A stretch of 64,000 nt of DNA from an uncultured Prevotellaceae bacterium (GCA_946415705.1 CAMKTN010000007.1:25179-89178); one strand, 5' to 3'. Positions 26,743-36,574 are shown, numbered from the stretch's first letter. Notes: a model not told the origin generated them from the letters alone. Numbers and translations: made by a program.

Positions 26743-27495
26743 TTAGGGTGTCTCGAAGTGCTGGTAGTCTTTCGGGGATTTCCAGTCGCCACCCCAGAGG
26801 AAGCCGGCTTCAGTGAAGAGGCGGTAGCAGAGGTCGTCGTGGTCTATTTTGTAGGGGAAGTCCTTGTCGCGGTTGCAATAGGGTTTTGCGGTGGCGGGGC
26901 GGATGATGCGCGTGCCATTCTTACGGACTTTGTAGTAGGGGTTGTAGAGTGTGTTGATGTCGATGGCGAGGCCGCGGGCGTGCTTCGACAGGTGCTTGGA
27001 GCCAGCGACGGTGCGGTAGCAGAAGCAGGAGGTGTTGTTGGCGCGCATCTGCCGCTCATCGTCGGCATCATAGACATCGGGCAGGAGCATGCGCTGAATG
27101 GGGTATTTGGCATCGAAGAGCTGGCGCAGGATGCGGACTACGCGGTCGGCAATCTGTTTGTGGCAGATCATCTCGCCGATGTGTATCTGCTTATCGTAGT
27201 CCCAGTGCAGGGCACGGACGTGACGCAGGTCATCGCAACCGATATAGGGGTTCTCCTTGTAGGTCTTTCCCTGCATGCGTTGCCATACGCCGTCGGGGAT
27301 AGGCTCTGCAGCGAAGCATTTGTCGAGGCCGCCGTAGGCCGCTATAGCCTGGGCGCTGACGGTTTTTCCAGCCTGCCAATAGTTGAGCGGGGTGGTGTCG
27401 GGCGGCGTGGCAGTGACGCCGTCGTGGCACGAAGCGGAGACGATAAAGCTGCAGGCGAGGGTAGCGGTCAGCAACCATCGCAACATCCTGTTCAT
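26743..27495 (-). CDS. Exported M15 family D-Ala-D-Ala carboxypeptidase-like protein
   Basis: 250 residues. Signal peptide ends at V-S-A-S-C near residue 23; it may be a lipoprotein although the lipobox is weak. The M15 (VanY-like) zinc site is visible: S-K-H-A-R-G-L-A-I-D near residue 168 supplies His and Asp, and D-Y-Q-H-F-E near 244 supplies the last His. It probably trims peptidoglycan stem peptides. Starts 1 bp after the dedA stop codon. Confidence 0.85.
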   Translation of the reverse strand: MNRMLRWLLTATLACSFIVSASCHDGVTATPPDTTPLNYWQAGKTVSAQAIAAYGGLDKCFAAEPIPDGVWQRMQGKTYKENPYIGCDDLRHVRALHWDYDKQIHIGEMICHKQIADRVVRILRQLFDAKYPIQRMLLPDVYDADDERQMRANNTSCFCYRTVAGSKHLSKHARGLAIDINTLYNPYYKVRKNGTRIIRPATAKPYCNRDKDFPYKIDHDDLCYRLFTEAGFLWGGDWKSPKDYQHFETP

Positions 27496-27496
27496 C

Positions 27497-28123
27497 TTAT
27501 TTCTTCTTGCGGTGTTCTTTATAAACGAGATAGACGATGAAGAGCAGGAAGAGGCCGAGCATGGCCAAGCCTATCTCATGGCTGTACTGCTCCACGGCGG
27601 TAAGCATCTGGTCCTGTGGGAGGACGCTTTGCATGTAGTAGCCGAGGGCGGCGAGGATGATGTTCCATACGCCAGCACCGATGGTGGTGTAGAGCAGGAA
27701 GCGCGAGTAGTTCATCTGTGCGAGACCGGCCGGGATGCTGATGAGGTGGCGTATGCCAGGCACGAGGCGTCCGATGAGGGTGCCGACAGCGCCGTGTTCG
27801 TTGAAGTAATCCTCCGTCTTCTGGATCTTCTTGTCGTTGAGGAGGCAGAGGCGACCGAGGCGGCTGTTGGCGAAGGCATAGACGACGGGGCGCCCGAGGT
27901 AGCGGGCGACGACGTAGTTGATGGTAGCTCCGAGGTCAGCGCCGAGCGTGGCGAAGAGGATGATGAGGAAGACGCTGAGTTCACCGTCTTCGGCGGCTTT
28001 GTAGGCGGCAGGGGCCACGACAAGCTCGCTGGGGACGGGTACGACAGTACTCTCAAGGGTCATGAGGAGTGTGATGACCCAGTAGTTGATATGATTGAAA
28101 AACCAGGAGATGAGGGAGGACAT
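27497..28123 (-). CDS. DedA family membrane protein
   Basis: 208 residues, four to five membrane helices. The DedA signature is seen as G-T-L-I-G-R-L-V-P-G-I-R-H-L-I-S-I-P-A-G near residues 112-131, and an N-terminal E-S-T-V-V-P-V-P-S-E re-entrant motif near 24. DedA proteins act as undecaprenyl-phosphate or phospholipid flippases and support membrane homeostasis. Start directly after a heptamer array. Confidence 0.92.
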   Translation of the reverse strand: MSSLISWFFNHINYWVITLLMTLESTVVPVPSELVVAPAAYKAAEDGELSVFLIILFATLGADLGATINYVVARYLGRPVVYAFANSRLGRLCLLNDKKIQKTEDYFNEHGAVGTLIGRLVPGIRHLISIPAGLAQMNYSRFLLYTTIGAGVWNIILAALGYYMQSVLPQDQMLTAVEQYSHEIGLAMLGLFLLFIVYLVYKEHRKKK

Positions 28124-28129
28124 TTTCTA

Positions 28130-28164
28130 ATTGAAAATTGAGAATTGAGAATTGAAAATTGAAA
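28130..28164. repeat. Heptamer array ATTGAAA/ATTGAGA, five units
   Basis: Units at 28130, 28137, 28144, 28151 and 28158, then ATTAAAC. It fills the gap between the DedA start and the stop codon of the glycosyltransferase gene. Confidence 0.9.
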
Positions 28165-28165
28165 A

Positions 28166-29392
28166 TTAAACAAACTTCTTGCGAAAGTCGTTGCGGGGGG
28201 CGAAGCGGCGGACGAGGCGGTCGCTGATGTACCAGGGGAGGACGCAGAGCTCCAGATAGAGCTGCGTCCACGGGTTGTGGCGGACGTTCAGCGCCGTGGC
28301 CGTGGTGTGGATGGCCTTGAGCTGCAGGACGGCATAGGACACATAGAGGATGAGGAGCAAGACAAAGAGCACGATGCTCAGCGCCTGGGGCATGATGATG
28401 GCCATCACGAGGCAGACCAGAGAGGGGATGGCCACGAGCAGGAGCATCAGCCAAGGGGCTACGATGCGCAGGAACTGATGCAGGCGGTAGAGGGCGATAT
28501 TGCGCTGGTGGCAGCGCGTCTCGGCGTAGAACACACGCATCTGTTTCCAGCTGCGCTCGTCGTGGATGCGCTCTTGGATGACCATGCCGGCCGGCGACAG
28601 CAGGAGAGCTGTGTTGGAGGCGTTGGCATTGCGGTTCACGAGGAGCTCCTCGGCACCGGCCTTCAAGTCCTGATCGTCGGCGAAACCTCCATGTTCGAAG
28701 AAGAGGCTCCTGCGGTAGGCGAGATTGCAGGCGTCGGCACGCACGGCAGCGTGGCCGCTGAGGACATGCTGTATGGTGGCGATGGTGGCCCAGAGGCGGT
28801 AGAAGCCTATCTTGGTGTCGAGCCAGGTGTCGCGGCTCTCATCGTAGCGCGCGTAGCCGAGGACGATGTCGGGCTTCTTCAGCAGGGGACTCTGGAGACT
28901 CAACTGGGGTTGCACGATGGCTTCGCCGATGCGTTGGAGCCATAGGGGTGAAGCGGGCTGGCAGTCGGGGTGCGTGATGACGACCCATTCGGTGGTCGCC
29001 GCCCTGAAACCGAGGGTGAGCGCCAGGCGTTCGATGCTGATGTCGCGCGCAGAGGCGGGCACGAAGGTATGGCGCAGGTGGGCGTGCTGTAGCTCCAGAC
29101 GCTCCAGGATGTCCTTGGTCTCGTCGGTGGAGCGCATATCCACGACAATCACCTCGAAGCGTTCGTATTCCTGCGCGAGGATATCGGGCAGGTGGCGCCG
29201 CAGGGCAGGGGCCTGGTTGTGGGCGGCGATGATGACCGTCAGCGGGGGTGTCTCCACAGGGGCGTTCACGCTGGGTGGCCCTATACGACGCATCTTACGG
29301 CCGATGACGCCGGCGCAGTGGGCGTTGTAGATGCCCAAAAACCAGACGATGAGGGCTGTCAGCAGGATGATGAGAAAGGCGAGGGGAGACAT
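28166..29392 (-). CDS. Membrane-bound family 2 glycosyltransferase
   Basis: 408 residues. N-terminal helix (3-25), GT-A domain from about 50 (L-T-V-I-I-A-A-H-N-Q-A near 52; E-V-I-V-V-D near 80; T-H-P-D-C-Q near 139), and two or three C-terminal helices (about 305-350). Processive-type layout. The usual D-x-D metal motif is not obvious; H-P-D-C is in its place. Sugar donor and product cannot be stated. The neighbours are lysA and dedA, so an envelope role is possible. Confidence 0.85.
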   Translation of the reverse strand: MSPLAFLIILLTALIVWFLGIYNAHCAGVIGRKMRRIGPPSVNAPVETPPLTVIIAAHNQAPALRRHLPDILAQEYERFEVIVVDMRSTDETKDILERLELQHAHLRHTFVPASARDISIERLALTLGFRAATTEWVVITHPDCQPASPLWLQRIGEAIVQPQLSLQSPLLKKPDIVLGYARYDESRDTWLDTKIGFYRLWATIATIQHVLSGHAAVRADACNLAYRRSLFFEHGGFADDQDLKAGAEELLVNRNANASNTALLLSPAGMVIQERIHDERSWKQMRVFYAETRCHQRNIALYRLHQFLRIVAPWLMLLLVAIPSLVCLVMAIIMPQALSIVLFVLLLILYVSYAVLQLKAIHTTATALNVRHNPWTQLYLELCVLPWYISDRLVRRFAPRNDFRKKFV

Positions 29393-29416
29393 GTGCGCGT
29401 GAACCGGATAGGAGGG

Positions 29417-30571
29417 TTATTCCATGAGATAGCCTTTCGGGAGCGGACGGCAGTTGTAGCCGGAGGCCATGATCTCGCCGTAGGCACCTGCAGAGCGGAG
29501 GGCGATGAGGTCGCCGCGGCGCGTGGCGGGCATGGAGTAGTCGGTGACGAAGACGTCGGAGGACTCGCAGATGGGGCCCACAACATCATAGAGCGTCGGC
29601 TCGCCCTCGCCGCGTGTGGCGGCCGTGAGGTTCTCGACTTTGTGATAGGCACCGTAGAAGGCAGGACGGATGAGGTCTGTGAAGCCGGCATCTACGATGG
29701 CGAACTTCTTCACCTTCGCCTGCTTCACGTAGAGACAGCGCGTGATGAGACTGCCCATCTGTGCCACCACGGCACGCCCCAGCTCGAAGTGCAGCTGTTG
29801 TCCTTCGCGAAGCTTGAGGCCGCGCGTAAAGGTCTGGAAATAAGCCTTGAAGTTGGGCACGGGGTGAGCGTCAGGGTCTTGGTAGTCAACGCCCAGGCCG
29901 CCACCGACATTGATGTTGTTGGCGCGGAGACCGGCTGCTTCGAGCTCGTCCTGCATCTCATTGACGCGGGTGCAGAGGGCTGCAAAGTCGTCCATCTCCA
30001 ACAGCTGCGAGCCGATGTGGAAATGGAGGCCCATGAAGTCGATGCGCTGCATCTGCTGTGCCTGACGGATGACATGCACCATGTCCTCCTTGGCGATGCC
30101 GAACTTGTTCTCGGCCTTACCCGTGGTGATATGGGCATGGGTGTGGGCGCCCACGTCGGGGTTGATGCGGAAGCTCACGCGCGCACGAGTATTTAATAAG
30201 GTGGCAATCTCGTGGATGACCTCCAGCTCCTCCAGGCTCTCCACATTGAACATGGCGATGCCCGCCTTCAGGGCATTGCGAATCTCCCAGTCAGCCTTGC
30301 CGACACCGGCAAAGACTATCTCGGAGGCGGGGAAGCCCGCAGCGAGCGCAGCCTGCACCTCGCCGCCGCTGACGCAGTCGGCACCGAAGCCTGCGGCAGC
30401 TATCTGCCGGAGGATGTCGGGGTGGGCGTTGGCCTTGACGGCATAGTGTACGTGCCAGTTGTCATGGTCGCGCGTCTCAGCGTGAATGGCATCAAGGGTG
30501 CGTTGCAGCAACGCGGTGTCATAGATGTAGTAGGGCGTTTGTACGCGGGGGAGTTGTTCGATGGAGAGCAT
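29417..30571 (-). CDS. lysA: Diaminopimelate decarboxylase
   Basis: 384 residues. PLP enzyme for the last step of lysine synthesis. PLP lysine in Y-A-V-K-A-N-A-H near 44; glycine-rich G-G-G-L-G-V-D near 219; H-F-E-L-G-R near 261; C-E-S-S-D near 327 with the active-site cysteine from the partner subunit. Follows lysC by 26 bp in the same direction. Confidence 0.96.
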   Translation of the reverse strand: MLSIEQLPRVQTPYYIYDTALLQRTLDAIHAETRDHDNWHVHYAVKANAHPDILRQIAAAGFGADCVSGGEVQAALAAGFPASEIVFAGVGKADWEIRNALKAGIAMFNVESLEELEVIHEIATLLNTRARVSFRINPDVGAHTHAHITTGKAENKFGIAKEDMVHVIRQAQQMQRIDFMGLHFHIGSQLLEMDDFAALCTRVNEMQDELEAAGLRANNINVGGGLGVDYQDPDAHPVPNFKAYFQTFTRGLKLREGQQLHFELGRAVVAQMGSLITRCLYVKQAKVKKFAIVDAGFTDLIRPAFYGAYHKVENLTAATRGEGEPTLYDVVGPICESSDVFVTDYSMPATRRGDLIALRSAGAYGEIMASGYNCRPLPKGYLME

Positions 30572-30597
30572 AGGTGTGTGCGTGTTGTGCGTAAGTG

Positions 30598-31941
30598 TCA
30601 GGAGGGGCGACGGACGTGGTCGTTGTAGGTGAAGAGCGTCTTCTGCAGGGCCTGCAGCGTGCGCTGCTTGTCGGCCTCCGCGACGACGAAGGAGATGTTA
30701 TGCTCGGAGCCGCCGTAGCTGACCATGCGCACGGGTATCTGGCGCAGGGCATCCATGGCCTGTGACTCGAAGCCCACGTTCTGGCTGGCCAGGTCGCCGA
30801 CGACGCAGATGATGCACATATTGTCCTCGACGGTGACGGTGCCGTACTTCTTCAGCTCATCGATGATGGAAGCCAGGTGCGAGCGGTTGTCGATGGTCAC
30901 GCTGACGCCCACCTCGGAGGTGGCAATCATGTCGATACTGGTCTTGTAGGTCTCGAAGATCTCGAAGACCTTGCGCAGGAAACCGTGGGCGAGGAGCATA
31001 CGTGAGCTCTGGATGCCGATGCAGATGATATTGTCCTTGGCAGCAACGGCCTTGATGGTGCCGCGGTGCATTTGGTTGTTGATGATGGTGCCGGGTGCCT
31101 CGGGGTCCATGGTGTTCAGCAGGCGCACGGGGACGCGCGCGAATTTGGCGGGCTGGATGCAGGTGGGGTGCAGGATCTTGGCACCGAAGTAGGCGAGCTC
31201 GGCAGCCTCCTCGAAGTAGAGCTGACGCACGGGCTCCGTACTCTGGACAACACGCGGGTCATTGTTGTGCATACCATCGATGTCCGTCCAGATCTGGATT
31301 TCCTCTGCACCGAGGGCAGCGCCGATGAGGCAGGCGGTGTAGTCAGAGCCGCCGCGCTGCAGGTTGTCAATCTCGCCGTAGGCGTTGCGGCAGATGAAGC
31401 CCTGCGTGACATAGATGTCGTAGCCGGGGTTGGCTTCCAGCTGCGCCTGTGTGCGCTCGCGGATATAGGCGAGGTCGGGCTCAGCATTCTTGTCGGTGCG
31501 AATCATGTCGAGGGCCGAGAGCAGGATGGCGTTGACACCCTGCTCCAACAGGTAGTTGGTGACCATGTTCGTGGAGATGATCTCGCCCTGTGCCAGGATG
31601 ACCTTCTCCTCGAACGAGGTGAAGAGGGTCTTGGTCATCGAGCGCAGGTAGTCGAACTCCTCCTTCAGGAACTTCGCAGTCTTCTCGCGCCACTCGTCGG
31701 TGGTGTAGAGCTCCTGGATATGGTCGGCGTATTTCCGTTCGAGTTGGTTGATGACATTGTGCGCACCCTCGGGATTCTTCTTATAGAGGTAGTCGGAGAT
31801 TTCCACCAGGGTGTTCGTGGTGCCGCTCATGGCCGAGAGCACCACCACTTTGGGCTGTCCGTCGCTGGTGATGAGCTTCGTGACATCCTTCATACGCTGG
31901 GCACTGCCTACGCTTGTGCCTCCGAATTTCAATACTTTCAT
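30598..31941 (-). CDS. lysC: Aspartate kinase (monofunctional)
   Basis: 447 residues from ATG 31941. Phosphorylates aspartate, first step to lysine, threonine and methionine. K-F-G-G-T-S at residue 5, R-G-G-S-D-Y-T-A near 200, then two ACT domains (about 300-370 and 375-440) for feedback control. Longer in-frame starts run into the ftsE-like gene and are rejected. Pairing with lysA suggests a lysine/diaminopimelate-directed isozyme. Confidence 0.95.
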   Translation of the reverse strand: MKVLKFGGTSVGSAQRMKDVTKLITSDGQPKVVVLSAMSGTTNTLVEISDYLYKKNPEGAHNVINQLERKYADHIQELYTTDEWREKTAKFLKEEFDYLRSMTKTLFTSFEEKVILAQGEIISTNMVTNYLLEQGVNAILLSALDMIRTDKNAEPDLAYIRERTQAQLEANPGYDIYVTQGFICRNAYGEIDNLQRGGSDYTACLIGAALGAEEIQIWTDIDGMHNNDPRVVQSTEPVRQLYFEEAAELAYFGAKILHPTCIQPAKFARVPVRLLNTMDPEAPGTIINNQMHRGTIKAVAAKDNIICIGIQSSRMLLAHGFLRKVFEIFETYKTSIDMIATSEVGVSVTIDNRSHLASIIDELKKYGTVTVEDNMCIICVVGDLASQNVGFESQAMDALRQIPVRMVSYGGSEHNISFVVAEADKQRTLQALQKTLFTYNDHVRRPS

Positions 31942-31999
31942 CTTGTGTATGTTGTTTTTTGGGAAGTTAAAGAGGGAGTTAAAAGGGGAGTTAAAGCGC

Positions 32000-32770
32000 T
32001 TATTCCGAAGCAACAGTGGCAACGGGGATGTCCTCGGCGGGTTGTGAAGGTTGCTGTGGCACAGCAACAGACGCAACGGGCTCGGCAGGGGTTGCAGGCT
32101 TGGCGGGCTCGGTGGCCTCCTGGAACTGATTGTCCTTGCAGACATAGACGCGGCCGGGGAAGCGGTCGATGAGGGCGTTGTTGTGGGTCGCCATGATCAC
32201 GGCCGTGCCCTGACGGGAGAGGTCATAGAGGATCTGTGTCGTGCGGATGCCGGATTCCTCGTCCTGATTGCCTGTCGCCTCGTCGGCCAGGATGAGCTTG
32301 GGCTTGTTCAGGATGGCGCGGGCGATGCAGACGCGCTGCTGTTCACCACCCGACAGCTCGTGGGGCATGGCCTCCTGACGGTTAGCGAGGCCCACGATTC
32401 CCAACACCTCGGCGATGCGTGCGGCACGCTCTGTGCGGTTCTTCCAGCCGGTGCAGCGCAGCACGAAATCGAGGTTCTCGCGAACGTTGCGCTCTGTAAG
32501 CAGTTGGAAGTCCTGGAAGACGATGCCCAGCTGCTTGCGCAAGGCGGGAATGCGGCGACGCTTGATGCTGCGCATATCAAAGCCCAGCACCTCGGCGCTG
32601 CCGTTGGTGATGTCCAGTTCGCCGTAGATGGTCTTCAGCAGCGATGACTTGCCGCTGCCTACGATGCCGGTGAGATACACGAACTCGCCTTCGTCAACGT
32701 GCATGTTCACGTTGTAGAGGATGGTATCTTCGTCGCGACAGATGTCAACTTCTTTGTAATCGATGATCAT
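32000..32770 (-). CDS. ftsE: FtsE-like ABC transporter ATPase
   Basis: 256 residues. Walker A G-I-V-G-S-G-K-S-S near residue 35, Q-loop F-Q-D-F, signature L-S-G-G-E-Q-Q-R near 139, Walker B L-I-L-A-D-E-A-T-G-N near 160, as in FtsE/LolD. FtsE with FtsX links division to peptidoglycan hydrolysis. The last ~45 residues are a Pro/Ala/Glu-rich tail not found in E. coli FtsE. No ftsX is next to it, so LolD-like or other MacB-type roles remain possible. Confidence 0.8.
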   Translation of the reverse strand: MIIDYKEVDICRDEDTILYNVNMHVDEGEFVYLTGIVGSGKSSLLKTIYGELDITNGSAEVLGFDMRSIKRRRIPALRKQLGIVFQDFQLLTERNVRENLDFVLRCTGWKNRTERAARIAEVLGIVGLANRQEAMPHELSGGEQQRVCIARAILNKPKLILADEATGNQDEESGIRTTQILYDLSRQGTAVIMATHNNALIDRFPGRVYVCKDNQFQEATEPAKPATPAEPVASVAVPQQPSQPAEDIPVATVASE

Positions 32771-32780
32771 TGGTTAAGAT

Positions 32781-32847
32781 GTTCAAGGGTTCAAAGGTTC
32801 AAGGAGTTCAAGAGAATTTTCAATTTTCAATTCTCAATTCTCAATTT
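32781..32847. repeat. Octamer array (GTTCAAGG) followed by heptamer array (TCAATTT)
   Basis: Four octamers at 32781-32812 (GTTCAAGG, GTTCAAAG, GTTCAAGG, AGTTCAAG), then four heptamers at 32820-32847 (TCAATTT, TCAATTC, TCAATTC, TCAATTT) ending at the hisIE stop codon. Confidence 0.85.
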
Positions 32848-33504
<657 letters not shown>

Positions 33505-33518
33505 ATATTGTTGTGTTC

Positions 33519-34298
33519 TTATATTCTTACCGTTATCCCCTCGCTCTTTAAATAAGACTTGAGTTCGGGTATCTTGATTTCTCCGAAATGGAAGACCGAG
33601 GCGGCGAGGGCCGCGTCGGAGTGGCCTTCGAGGAAGGTGTCGCGGAAATGTTCCTTGGCACCCGCTCCGCCCGAGGCGATGATGGGGATGGAGAGCGAGT
33701 CGGAGAGGCGACGCAGCGCATCGTTGGCGAAGCCGTTCTTCACGCCGTCGTGGTCCATGCTGGTGAACAGAATCTCACCGGCGCCGCGTTCCTGCGCCTC
33801 GCGAGCCCAGTCGAAGAGCATGCGCTCTGTGGGAATGCGACCGCCGTTGAGGTAACAGAGCCACTCATTGTCCATTGTCCCTTGTCCCCTGTCCATTACA
33901 TATCGTGCATCGATAGCCACGACACACACCTGTGAACCGAAATGGCGCGTGATCTCATCGATCAGCTCCGGGCGACGAAGGGCGGCGCTGTTCACGCTCA
34001 CCTTGTCGGCACCCGCATTGAGCAGGCGGTCCACATCCTTCAGCTCACCAATACCGCCCCCCACGGTGAAGGGAATGTTCACGCTGGCAGCCACGCGGCT
34101 GACCATCTCGGTAAAGGTCTTGCGACCTTCGTGGGATGCGGTGATGTCGAGATACACCAGTTCGTCGGCGCCCTGCTCGCTATAGGCGTGACCCAGCTCC
34201 ACCGGGTCACCCGCGTGGCGCAGGTTCACGAAATTGGTGCCTTTAACGGTTTGGCCGTCCTTGACATCTAAGCAGGGTATGATGCGTTTGGCTAACAC
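33519..34298 (-). CDS. hisF: Imidazole glycerol phosphate synthase cyclase subunit
   Basis: 259 residues from a GTG at 34298. TIM barrel joining with HisH to make imidazole glycerol phosphate. Catalytic aspartates in I-P-C-L-D-V-K-D-G (residue 11) and V-V-A-I-D-A-R (near 130). Phosphate loops T-V-G-G-G-I and I-A-S-G-G-A-G. After A-I-D-A-R-Y comes an insertion ([12 protein letters not shown]) just behind the catalytic Asp strand, encoded by a heptamer array at 33867-33894; relatives have a short loop here. Confidence 0.95.
   Translation of the reverse strand: MLAKRIIPCLDVKDGQTVKGTNFVNLRHAGDPVELGHAYSEQGADELVYLDITASHEGRKTFTEMVSRVAASVNIPFTVGGGIGELKDVDRLLNAGADKVSVNSAALRRPELIDEITRHFGSQVCVVAIDARYVMDRGQGTMDNEWLCYLNGGRIPTERMLFDWAREAQERGAGEILFTSMDHDGVKNGFANDALRRLSDSLSIPIIASGGAGAKEHFRDTFLEGHSDAALAASVFHFGEIKIPELKSYLKSEGITVRI
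33867..33894. repeat. Heptamer array ATTGTCC, four units, inside hisF
   Basis: Units ATTGTCC, ATTGTCC, CTTGTCC, CCTGTCC. On the coding strand the frame stays open through the array. Confidence 0.85.
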
Positions 34299-34302
34299 TA
34301 AC

Positions 34303-34369
34303 GTTTAAAGTTTAAGGAGTTTAAGAAGTTCAAGGGTTCAAAAGTTCAAGGGTTCAAGGGTTCAAGGGG
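34303..34369. repeat. Heptamers then octamers between hisF and the hisA 3' end
   Basis: GTTTAAA and GTTTAAG (34303-34316), then octamers of AGGGTTCA type from 34317 to about 34364. They reach into hisA, whose last residues (E-P-L-N-P) and stop codon come from the array. Confidence 0.8.
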
Positions 34370-35086
34370 GAACTCGGCGATGAGGTCGTGAAGGTTGATG
34401 CGGCCTTCGTAGATGGCTTTGCCAAAGACTACCGCTGGTATGCCGGCGCTGTTGAGGGCGCGGATGTCCTCGATACAGCTCACACCGCCACTGGCGATGA
34501 GTTGGATGTCGGGGTAGGCCTCCATGATAGAGCGGTAGAGGGCGGTGGCGGGACCTGCCAGCGTGCCGTCCTTGGAGATCTCTGTGCACAGCACGTGGCG
34601 CACGCCGGCATCGATATAGCGCTTGAGGAAGGGTAGGAGGTCCTCGCTGGAATCCTCCTTCCAACCATTGATGCTGACCTTGCCATTGCGCACGTCGGCG
34701 CCCAGGATCAGGCGCTCTGCGCCATAGCGCTCCAGCCAACGAAGGAACAGCTCCGGCTGCTGTACGGCGATAGAACCCACGGTCACCATAGCGGCTCCCG
34801 CAGCAAAGGCGGCTTCGATGTCAGCGTCTGTCTTGATGCCACCACCAAAATCTACGGTGAGATGTGTGCGGCTGGTTATCTCGCTCAGCACAGCGCTGTT
34901 TACGATGTGCTTTGACTTCGCGCCGTCGAGATCCACGACATGTAAACGCTGGAAGCCCAGTGCCTCGAACTCAGTTGCCACCTCGGCGGGGGAATCCCGA
35001 TAGACGGTTTTCTGAGCATAGTCGCCCTTGGTCAAGCGTACGCACTGACCTCCGATGATGTCTATGGCAGGGATGAGCTCGATCAT
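34346..35086 (-). CDS. hisA: ProFAR isomerase
   Basis: 246 residues. TIM-barrel isomerase of histidine synthesis. The acid/base aspartates are in I-P-A-I-D-I-I-G-G (residue 8) and L-G-A-D-V-R-N (near 131). Phosphate loops D-F-G-G-G-I near 79 and I-A-S-G-G-V near 200. The C-terminal few codons are supplied by a repeat array. Confidence 0.96.
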   Translation of the reverse strand: MIELIPAIDIIGGQCVRLTKGDYAQKTVYRDSPAEVATEFEALGFQRLHVVDLDGAKSKHIVNSAVLSEITSRTHLTVDFGGGIKTDADIEAAFAAGAAMVTVGSIAVQQPELFLRWLERYGAERLILGADVRNGKVSINGWKEDSSEDLLPFLKRYIDAGVRHVLCTEISKDGTLAGPATALYRSIMEAYPDIQLIASGGVSCIEDIRALNSAGIPAVVFGKAIYEGRINLHDLIAEFPLEPLNP

Positions 35087-35098
35087 TTTCGTTGAACG

Positions 35099-35147
35099 TT
35101 TATCGTTTATCGATTAGCGATTAGCGTTTAGGGGTTAGCGTTTAGAG
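35099..35147. repeat. Heptamer array, seven units, at the hisH stop codon
   Basis: TTTATCG x2, ATTAGCG x2, TTTAGGG, GTTAGCG, TTTAGAG, with no indel across 49 bp. The hisH stop codon (35144-35142) lies in the last unit. Confidence 0.9.
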
Positions 35148-35723
35148 TTGAAGGAATCTCTGCAAAATCTGTTCGCCTACGCGGCCGCTCTTCTCGGGGT
35201 GGAACTGACAGGCGTAGAAATTATCCTTATGTAGGGCAGCAGAGAAGGGAAGGATGTAGTCCGTCGTGGCGGTGGTAAACTCGCAAATGGGGACATAGAA
35301 GCTGTGGACGAAATATACGTAGCCGTTCTCCGTGATGCTGTCGCTGGCGGTATCACGGAGAACGTTCCATCCCATGTGCGGCACTTTGTCTTCGTGGTGC
35401 GTTGGACGGAAACGTTTTACATCCACAGGGAAGATGCCGAGGCAGTCCGTGTCGCCCTCCTCAGAATGGCGGCACATCAGCTGCTGCCCAATACAGATAC
35501 CCAGCACGGGTTGCTGCAGCGAACGTATCACTTCGTCCAACCCATGCTCGCGCAGGTAGCCCATCGCCTGACTCGCCTCACCCTGGCCCGGGAACAGCAC
35601 TTTATCGGCTGCGCGCAGCTCAGCGGGGTCGTCGGTCAGGACAGGCTCTACGCCCAGGCGCCGCAACGCGTGCACCACGGAGTAGATATTTCCTGCATTA
35701 TATTTTACGATGGCTACTTTCAT
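35142..35723 (-). CDS. hisH: Imidazole glycerol phosphate synthase glutaminase subunit
   Basis: 193 residues from ATG 35723. Class I glutamine amidotransferase feeding ammonia to HisF. Nucleophile cysteine 77 in L-G-I-C-I-G-Q-Q, H-M-G-W-N near 120, and the His-Glu pair in C-Q-F-H-P-E-K-S. First gene of hisH-hisA-hisF-hisIE. A TACCTTTG box 8 bp upstream shows that the longer frame from 35813 is not used and that the leader is very short. Confidence 0.96.
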   Translation of the reverse strand: MKVAIVKYNAGNIYSVVHALRRLGVEPVLTDDPAELRAADKVLFPGQGEASQAMGYLREHGLDEVIRSLQQPVLGICIGQQLMCRHSEEGDTDCLGIFPVDVKRFRPTHHEDKVPHMGWNVLRDTASDSITENGYVYFVHSFYVPICEFTTATTDYILPFSAALHKDNFYACQFHPEKSGRVGEQILQRFLQL

Positions 35724-35730
35724 GCGGGCG

Positions 35731-35738
35731 CAAAGGTA
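35731..35738 (-). promoter_or_regulatory. -7 box upstream of hisH
   Basis: Minus-strand TACCTTTG (35738-35731), only 7 bp before the ATG at 35723. No clear TTTG upstream. It would give a nearly leaderless his transcript. Confidence 0.5.
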
Positions 35739-35823
35739 AGCATTTTTTATCATTTTTCGCTCTTCTTTCGCCAAGAAAATGGTCGTGAGTGCCCAAAAGG
35801 TCTCATAGAGCAATGATCGAAGC

Positions 35824-36495
35824 TTACTTACTGAGGCTGAAGCCTACTTTCATGCCGTTGTAGTTGTTGCCGAAGACGCTGGCGACGGAGCCCAGAGTGT
35901 TGTTGGCTTGACCGAGGATGCTGGCGGCAGAGTTGAGGATGGAGAGGAGCTTGTCGGCCTCGTAGAGGAGGCAGAGGTTGGTGCCGTCCATGCCCACGAA
36001 ACATTCCTGGTTGAGGAGACCGAAGGTGCCCTGCATCTTGAGGGTCTGCGAGTTACGGTCGTAGGTGTAGGTGCCAGAGGAGATAACTCGACCCTTGGTC
36101 TGAATGGTGTAGCTATTGTCGTCCTTGAAGGTGAAGGTGGTGACACCCTTGGTGATACCGACCTTGGAGAGGTAGCTGTCGAGTTTCTGCTCGATGGAAG
36201 ATGCCATCACGGAGCCGCCGGCCTTGGCCAGGAGGTTCTCGCTCTCGAAGCGCACTTCGGGCGTCTGATAGGTCCAGGTGCCCACAAAGGTCTTCTCGGT
36301 GATGGTCTTGCTCAGAAGGCCGCCGATGAGGTCACCGAGGATGCTGGTGCCTGCAGAGAGAACGTCGGAACCGATGGTGGAGCCTGTAGAGGTCGAGGTT
36401 GTAGAAGTGGTGGTACCGGTAGTGCCAGCACCGAAGCAGCTGGTGAACAGCAAGGAGGTAGCTACGAGGGCTACGGATAAGATTATTTTCTTCAT
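35824..36495 (-). CDS. DUF4923 family lipoprotein
   Basis: 223 residues. Lipoprotein signal peptide ends at L-L-F-T-S-C (cysteine 20), followed by a Gly/Thr/Ser-rich linker (21-45) and a DUF4923-type domain with K-T-F-V-G-T-W-T-Y near 69 and repeated beta strands (Y-T-I-Q-T-K-G-R, G-T-Y-T-Y-D-R-N-S-Q-T-L-K-M-Q-G). Probably a lipid-anchored envelope protein of unknown function, seen mainly in Bacteroidales. Confidence 0.8.
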   Translation of the reverse strand: MKKIILSVALVATSLLFTSCFGAGTTGTTTSTTSTSTGSTIGSDVLSAGTSILGDLIGGLLSKTITEKTFVGTWTYQTPEVRFESENLLAKAGGSVMASSIEQKLDSYLSKVGITKGVTTFTFKDDNSYTIQTKGRVISSGTYTYDRNSQTLKMQGTFGLLNQECFVGMDGTNLCLLYEADKLLSILNSAASILGQANNTLGSVASVFGNNYNGMKVGFSLSK

Positions 36496-36511
36496 TTTGT
36501 TTATGGTTTAT

Positions 36512-36574
36512 AGTTGAGAGTTGACTGTTGATAGTTGAATTTCTTTAACTCTTAAACTCCTTAAACTTTTAAAA
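36512..36574. repeat. Heptamer array AGTTGAG type plus CTTAAA-rich run
   Basis: AGTTGAG, AGTTGAC, TGTTGAT, AGTTGAA at 36512-36539, then a looser TTAAACT-type stretch to the RluA-type stop codon. Confidence 0.7.
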
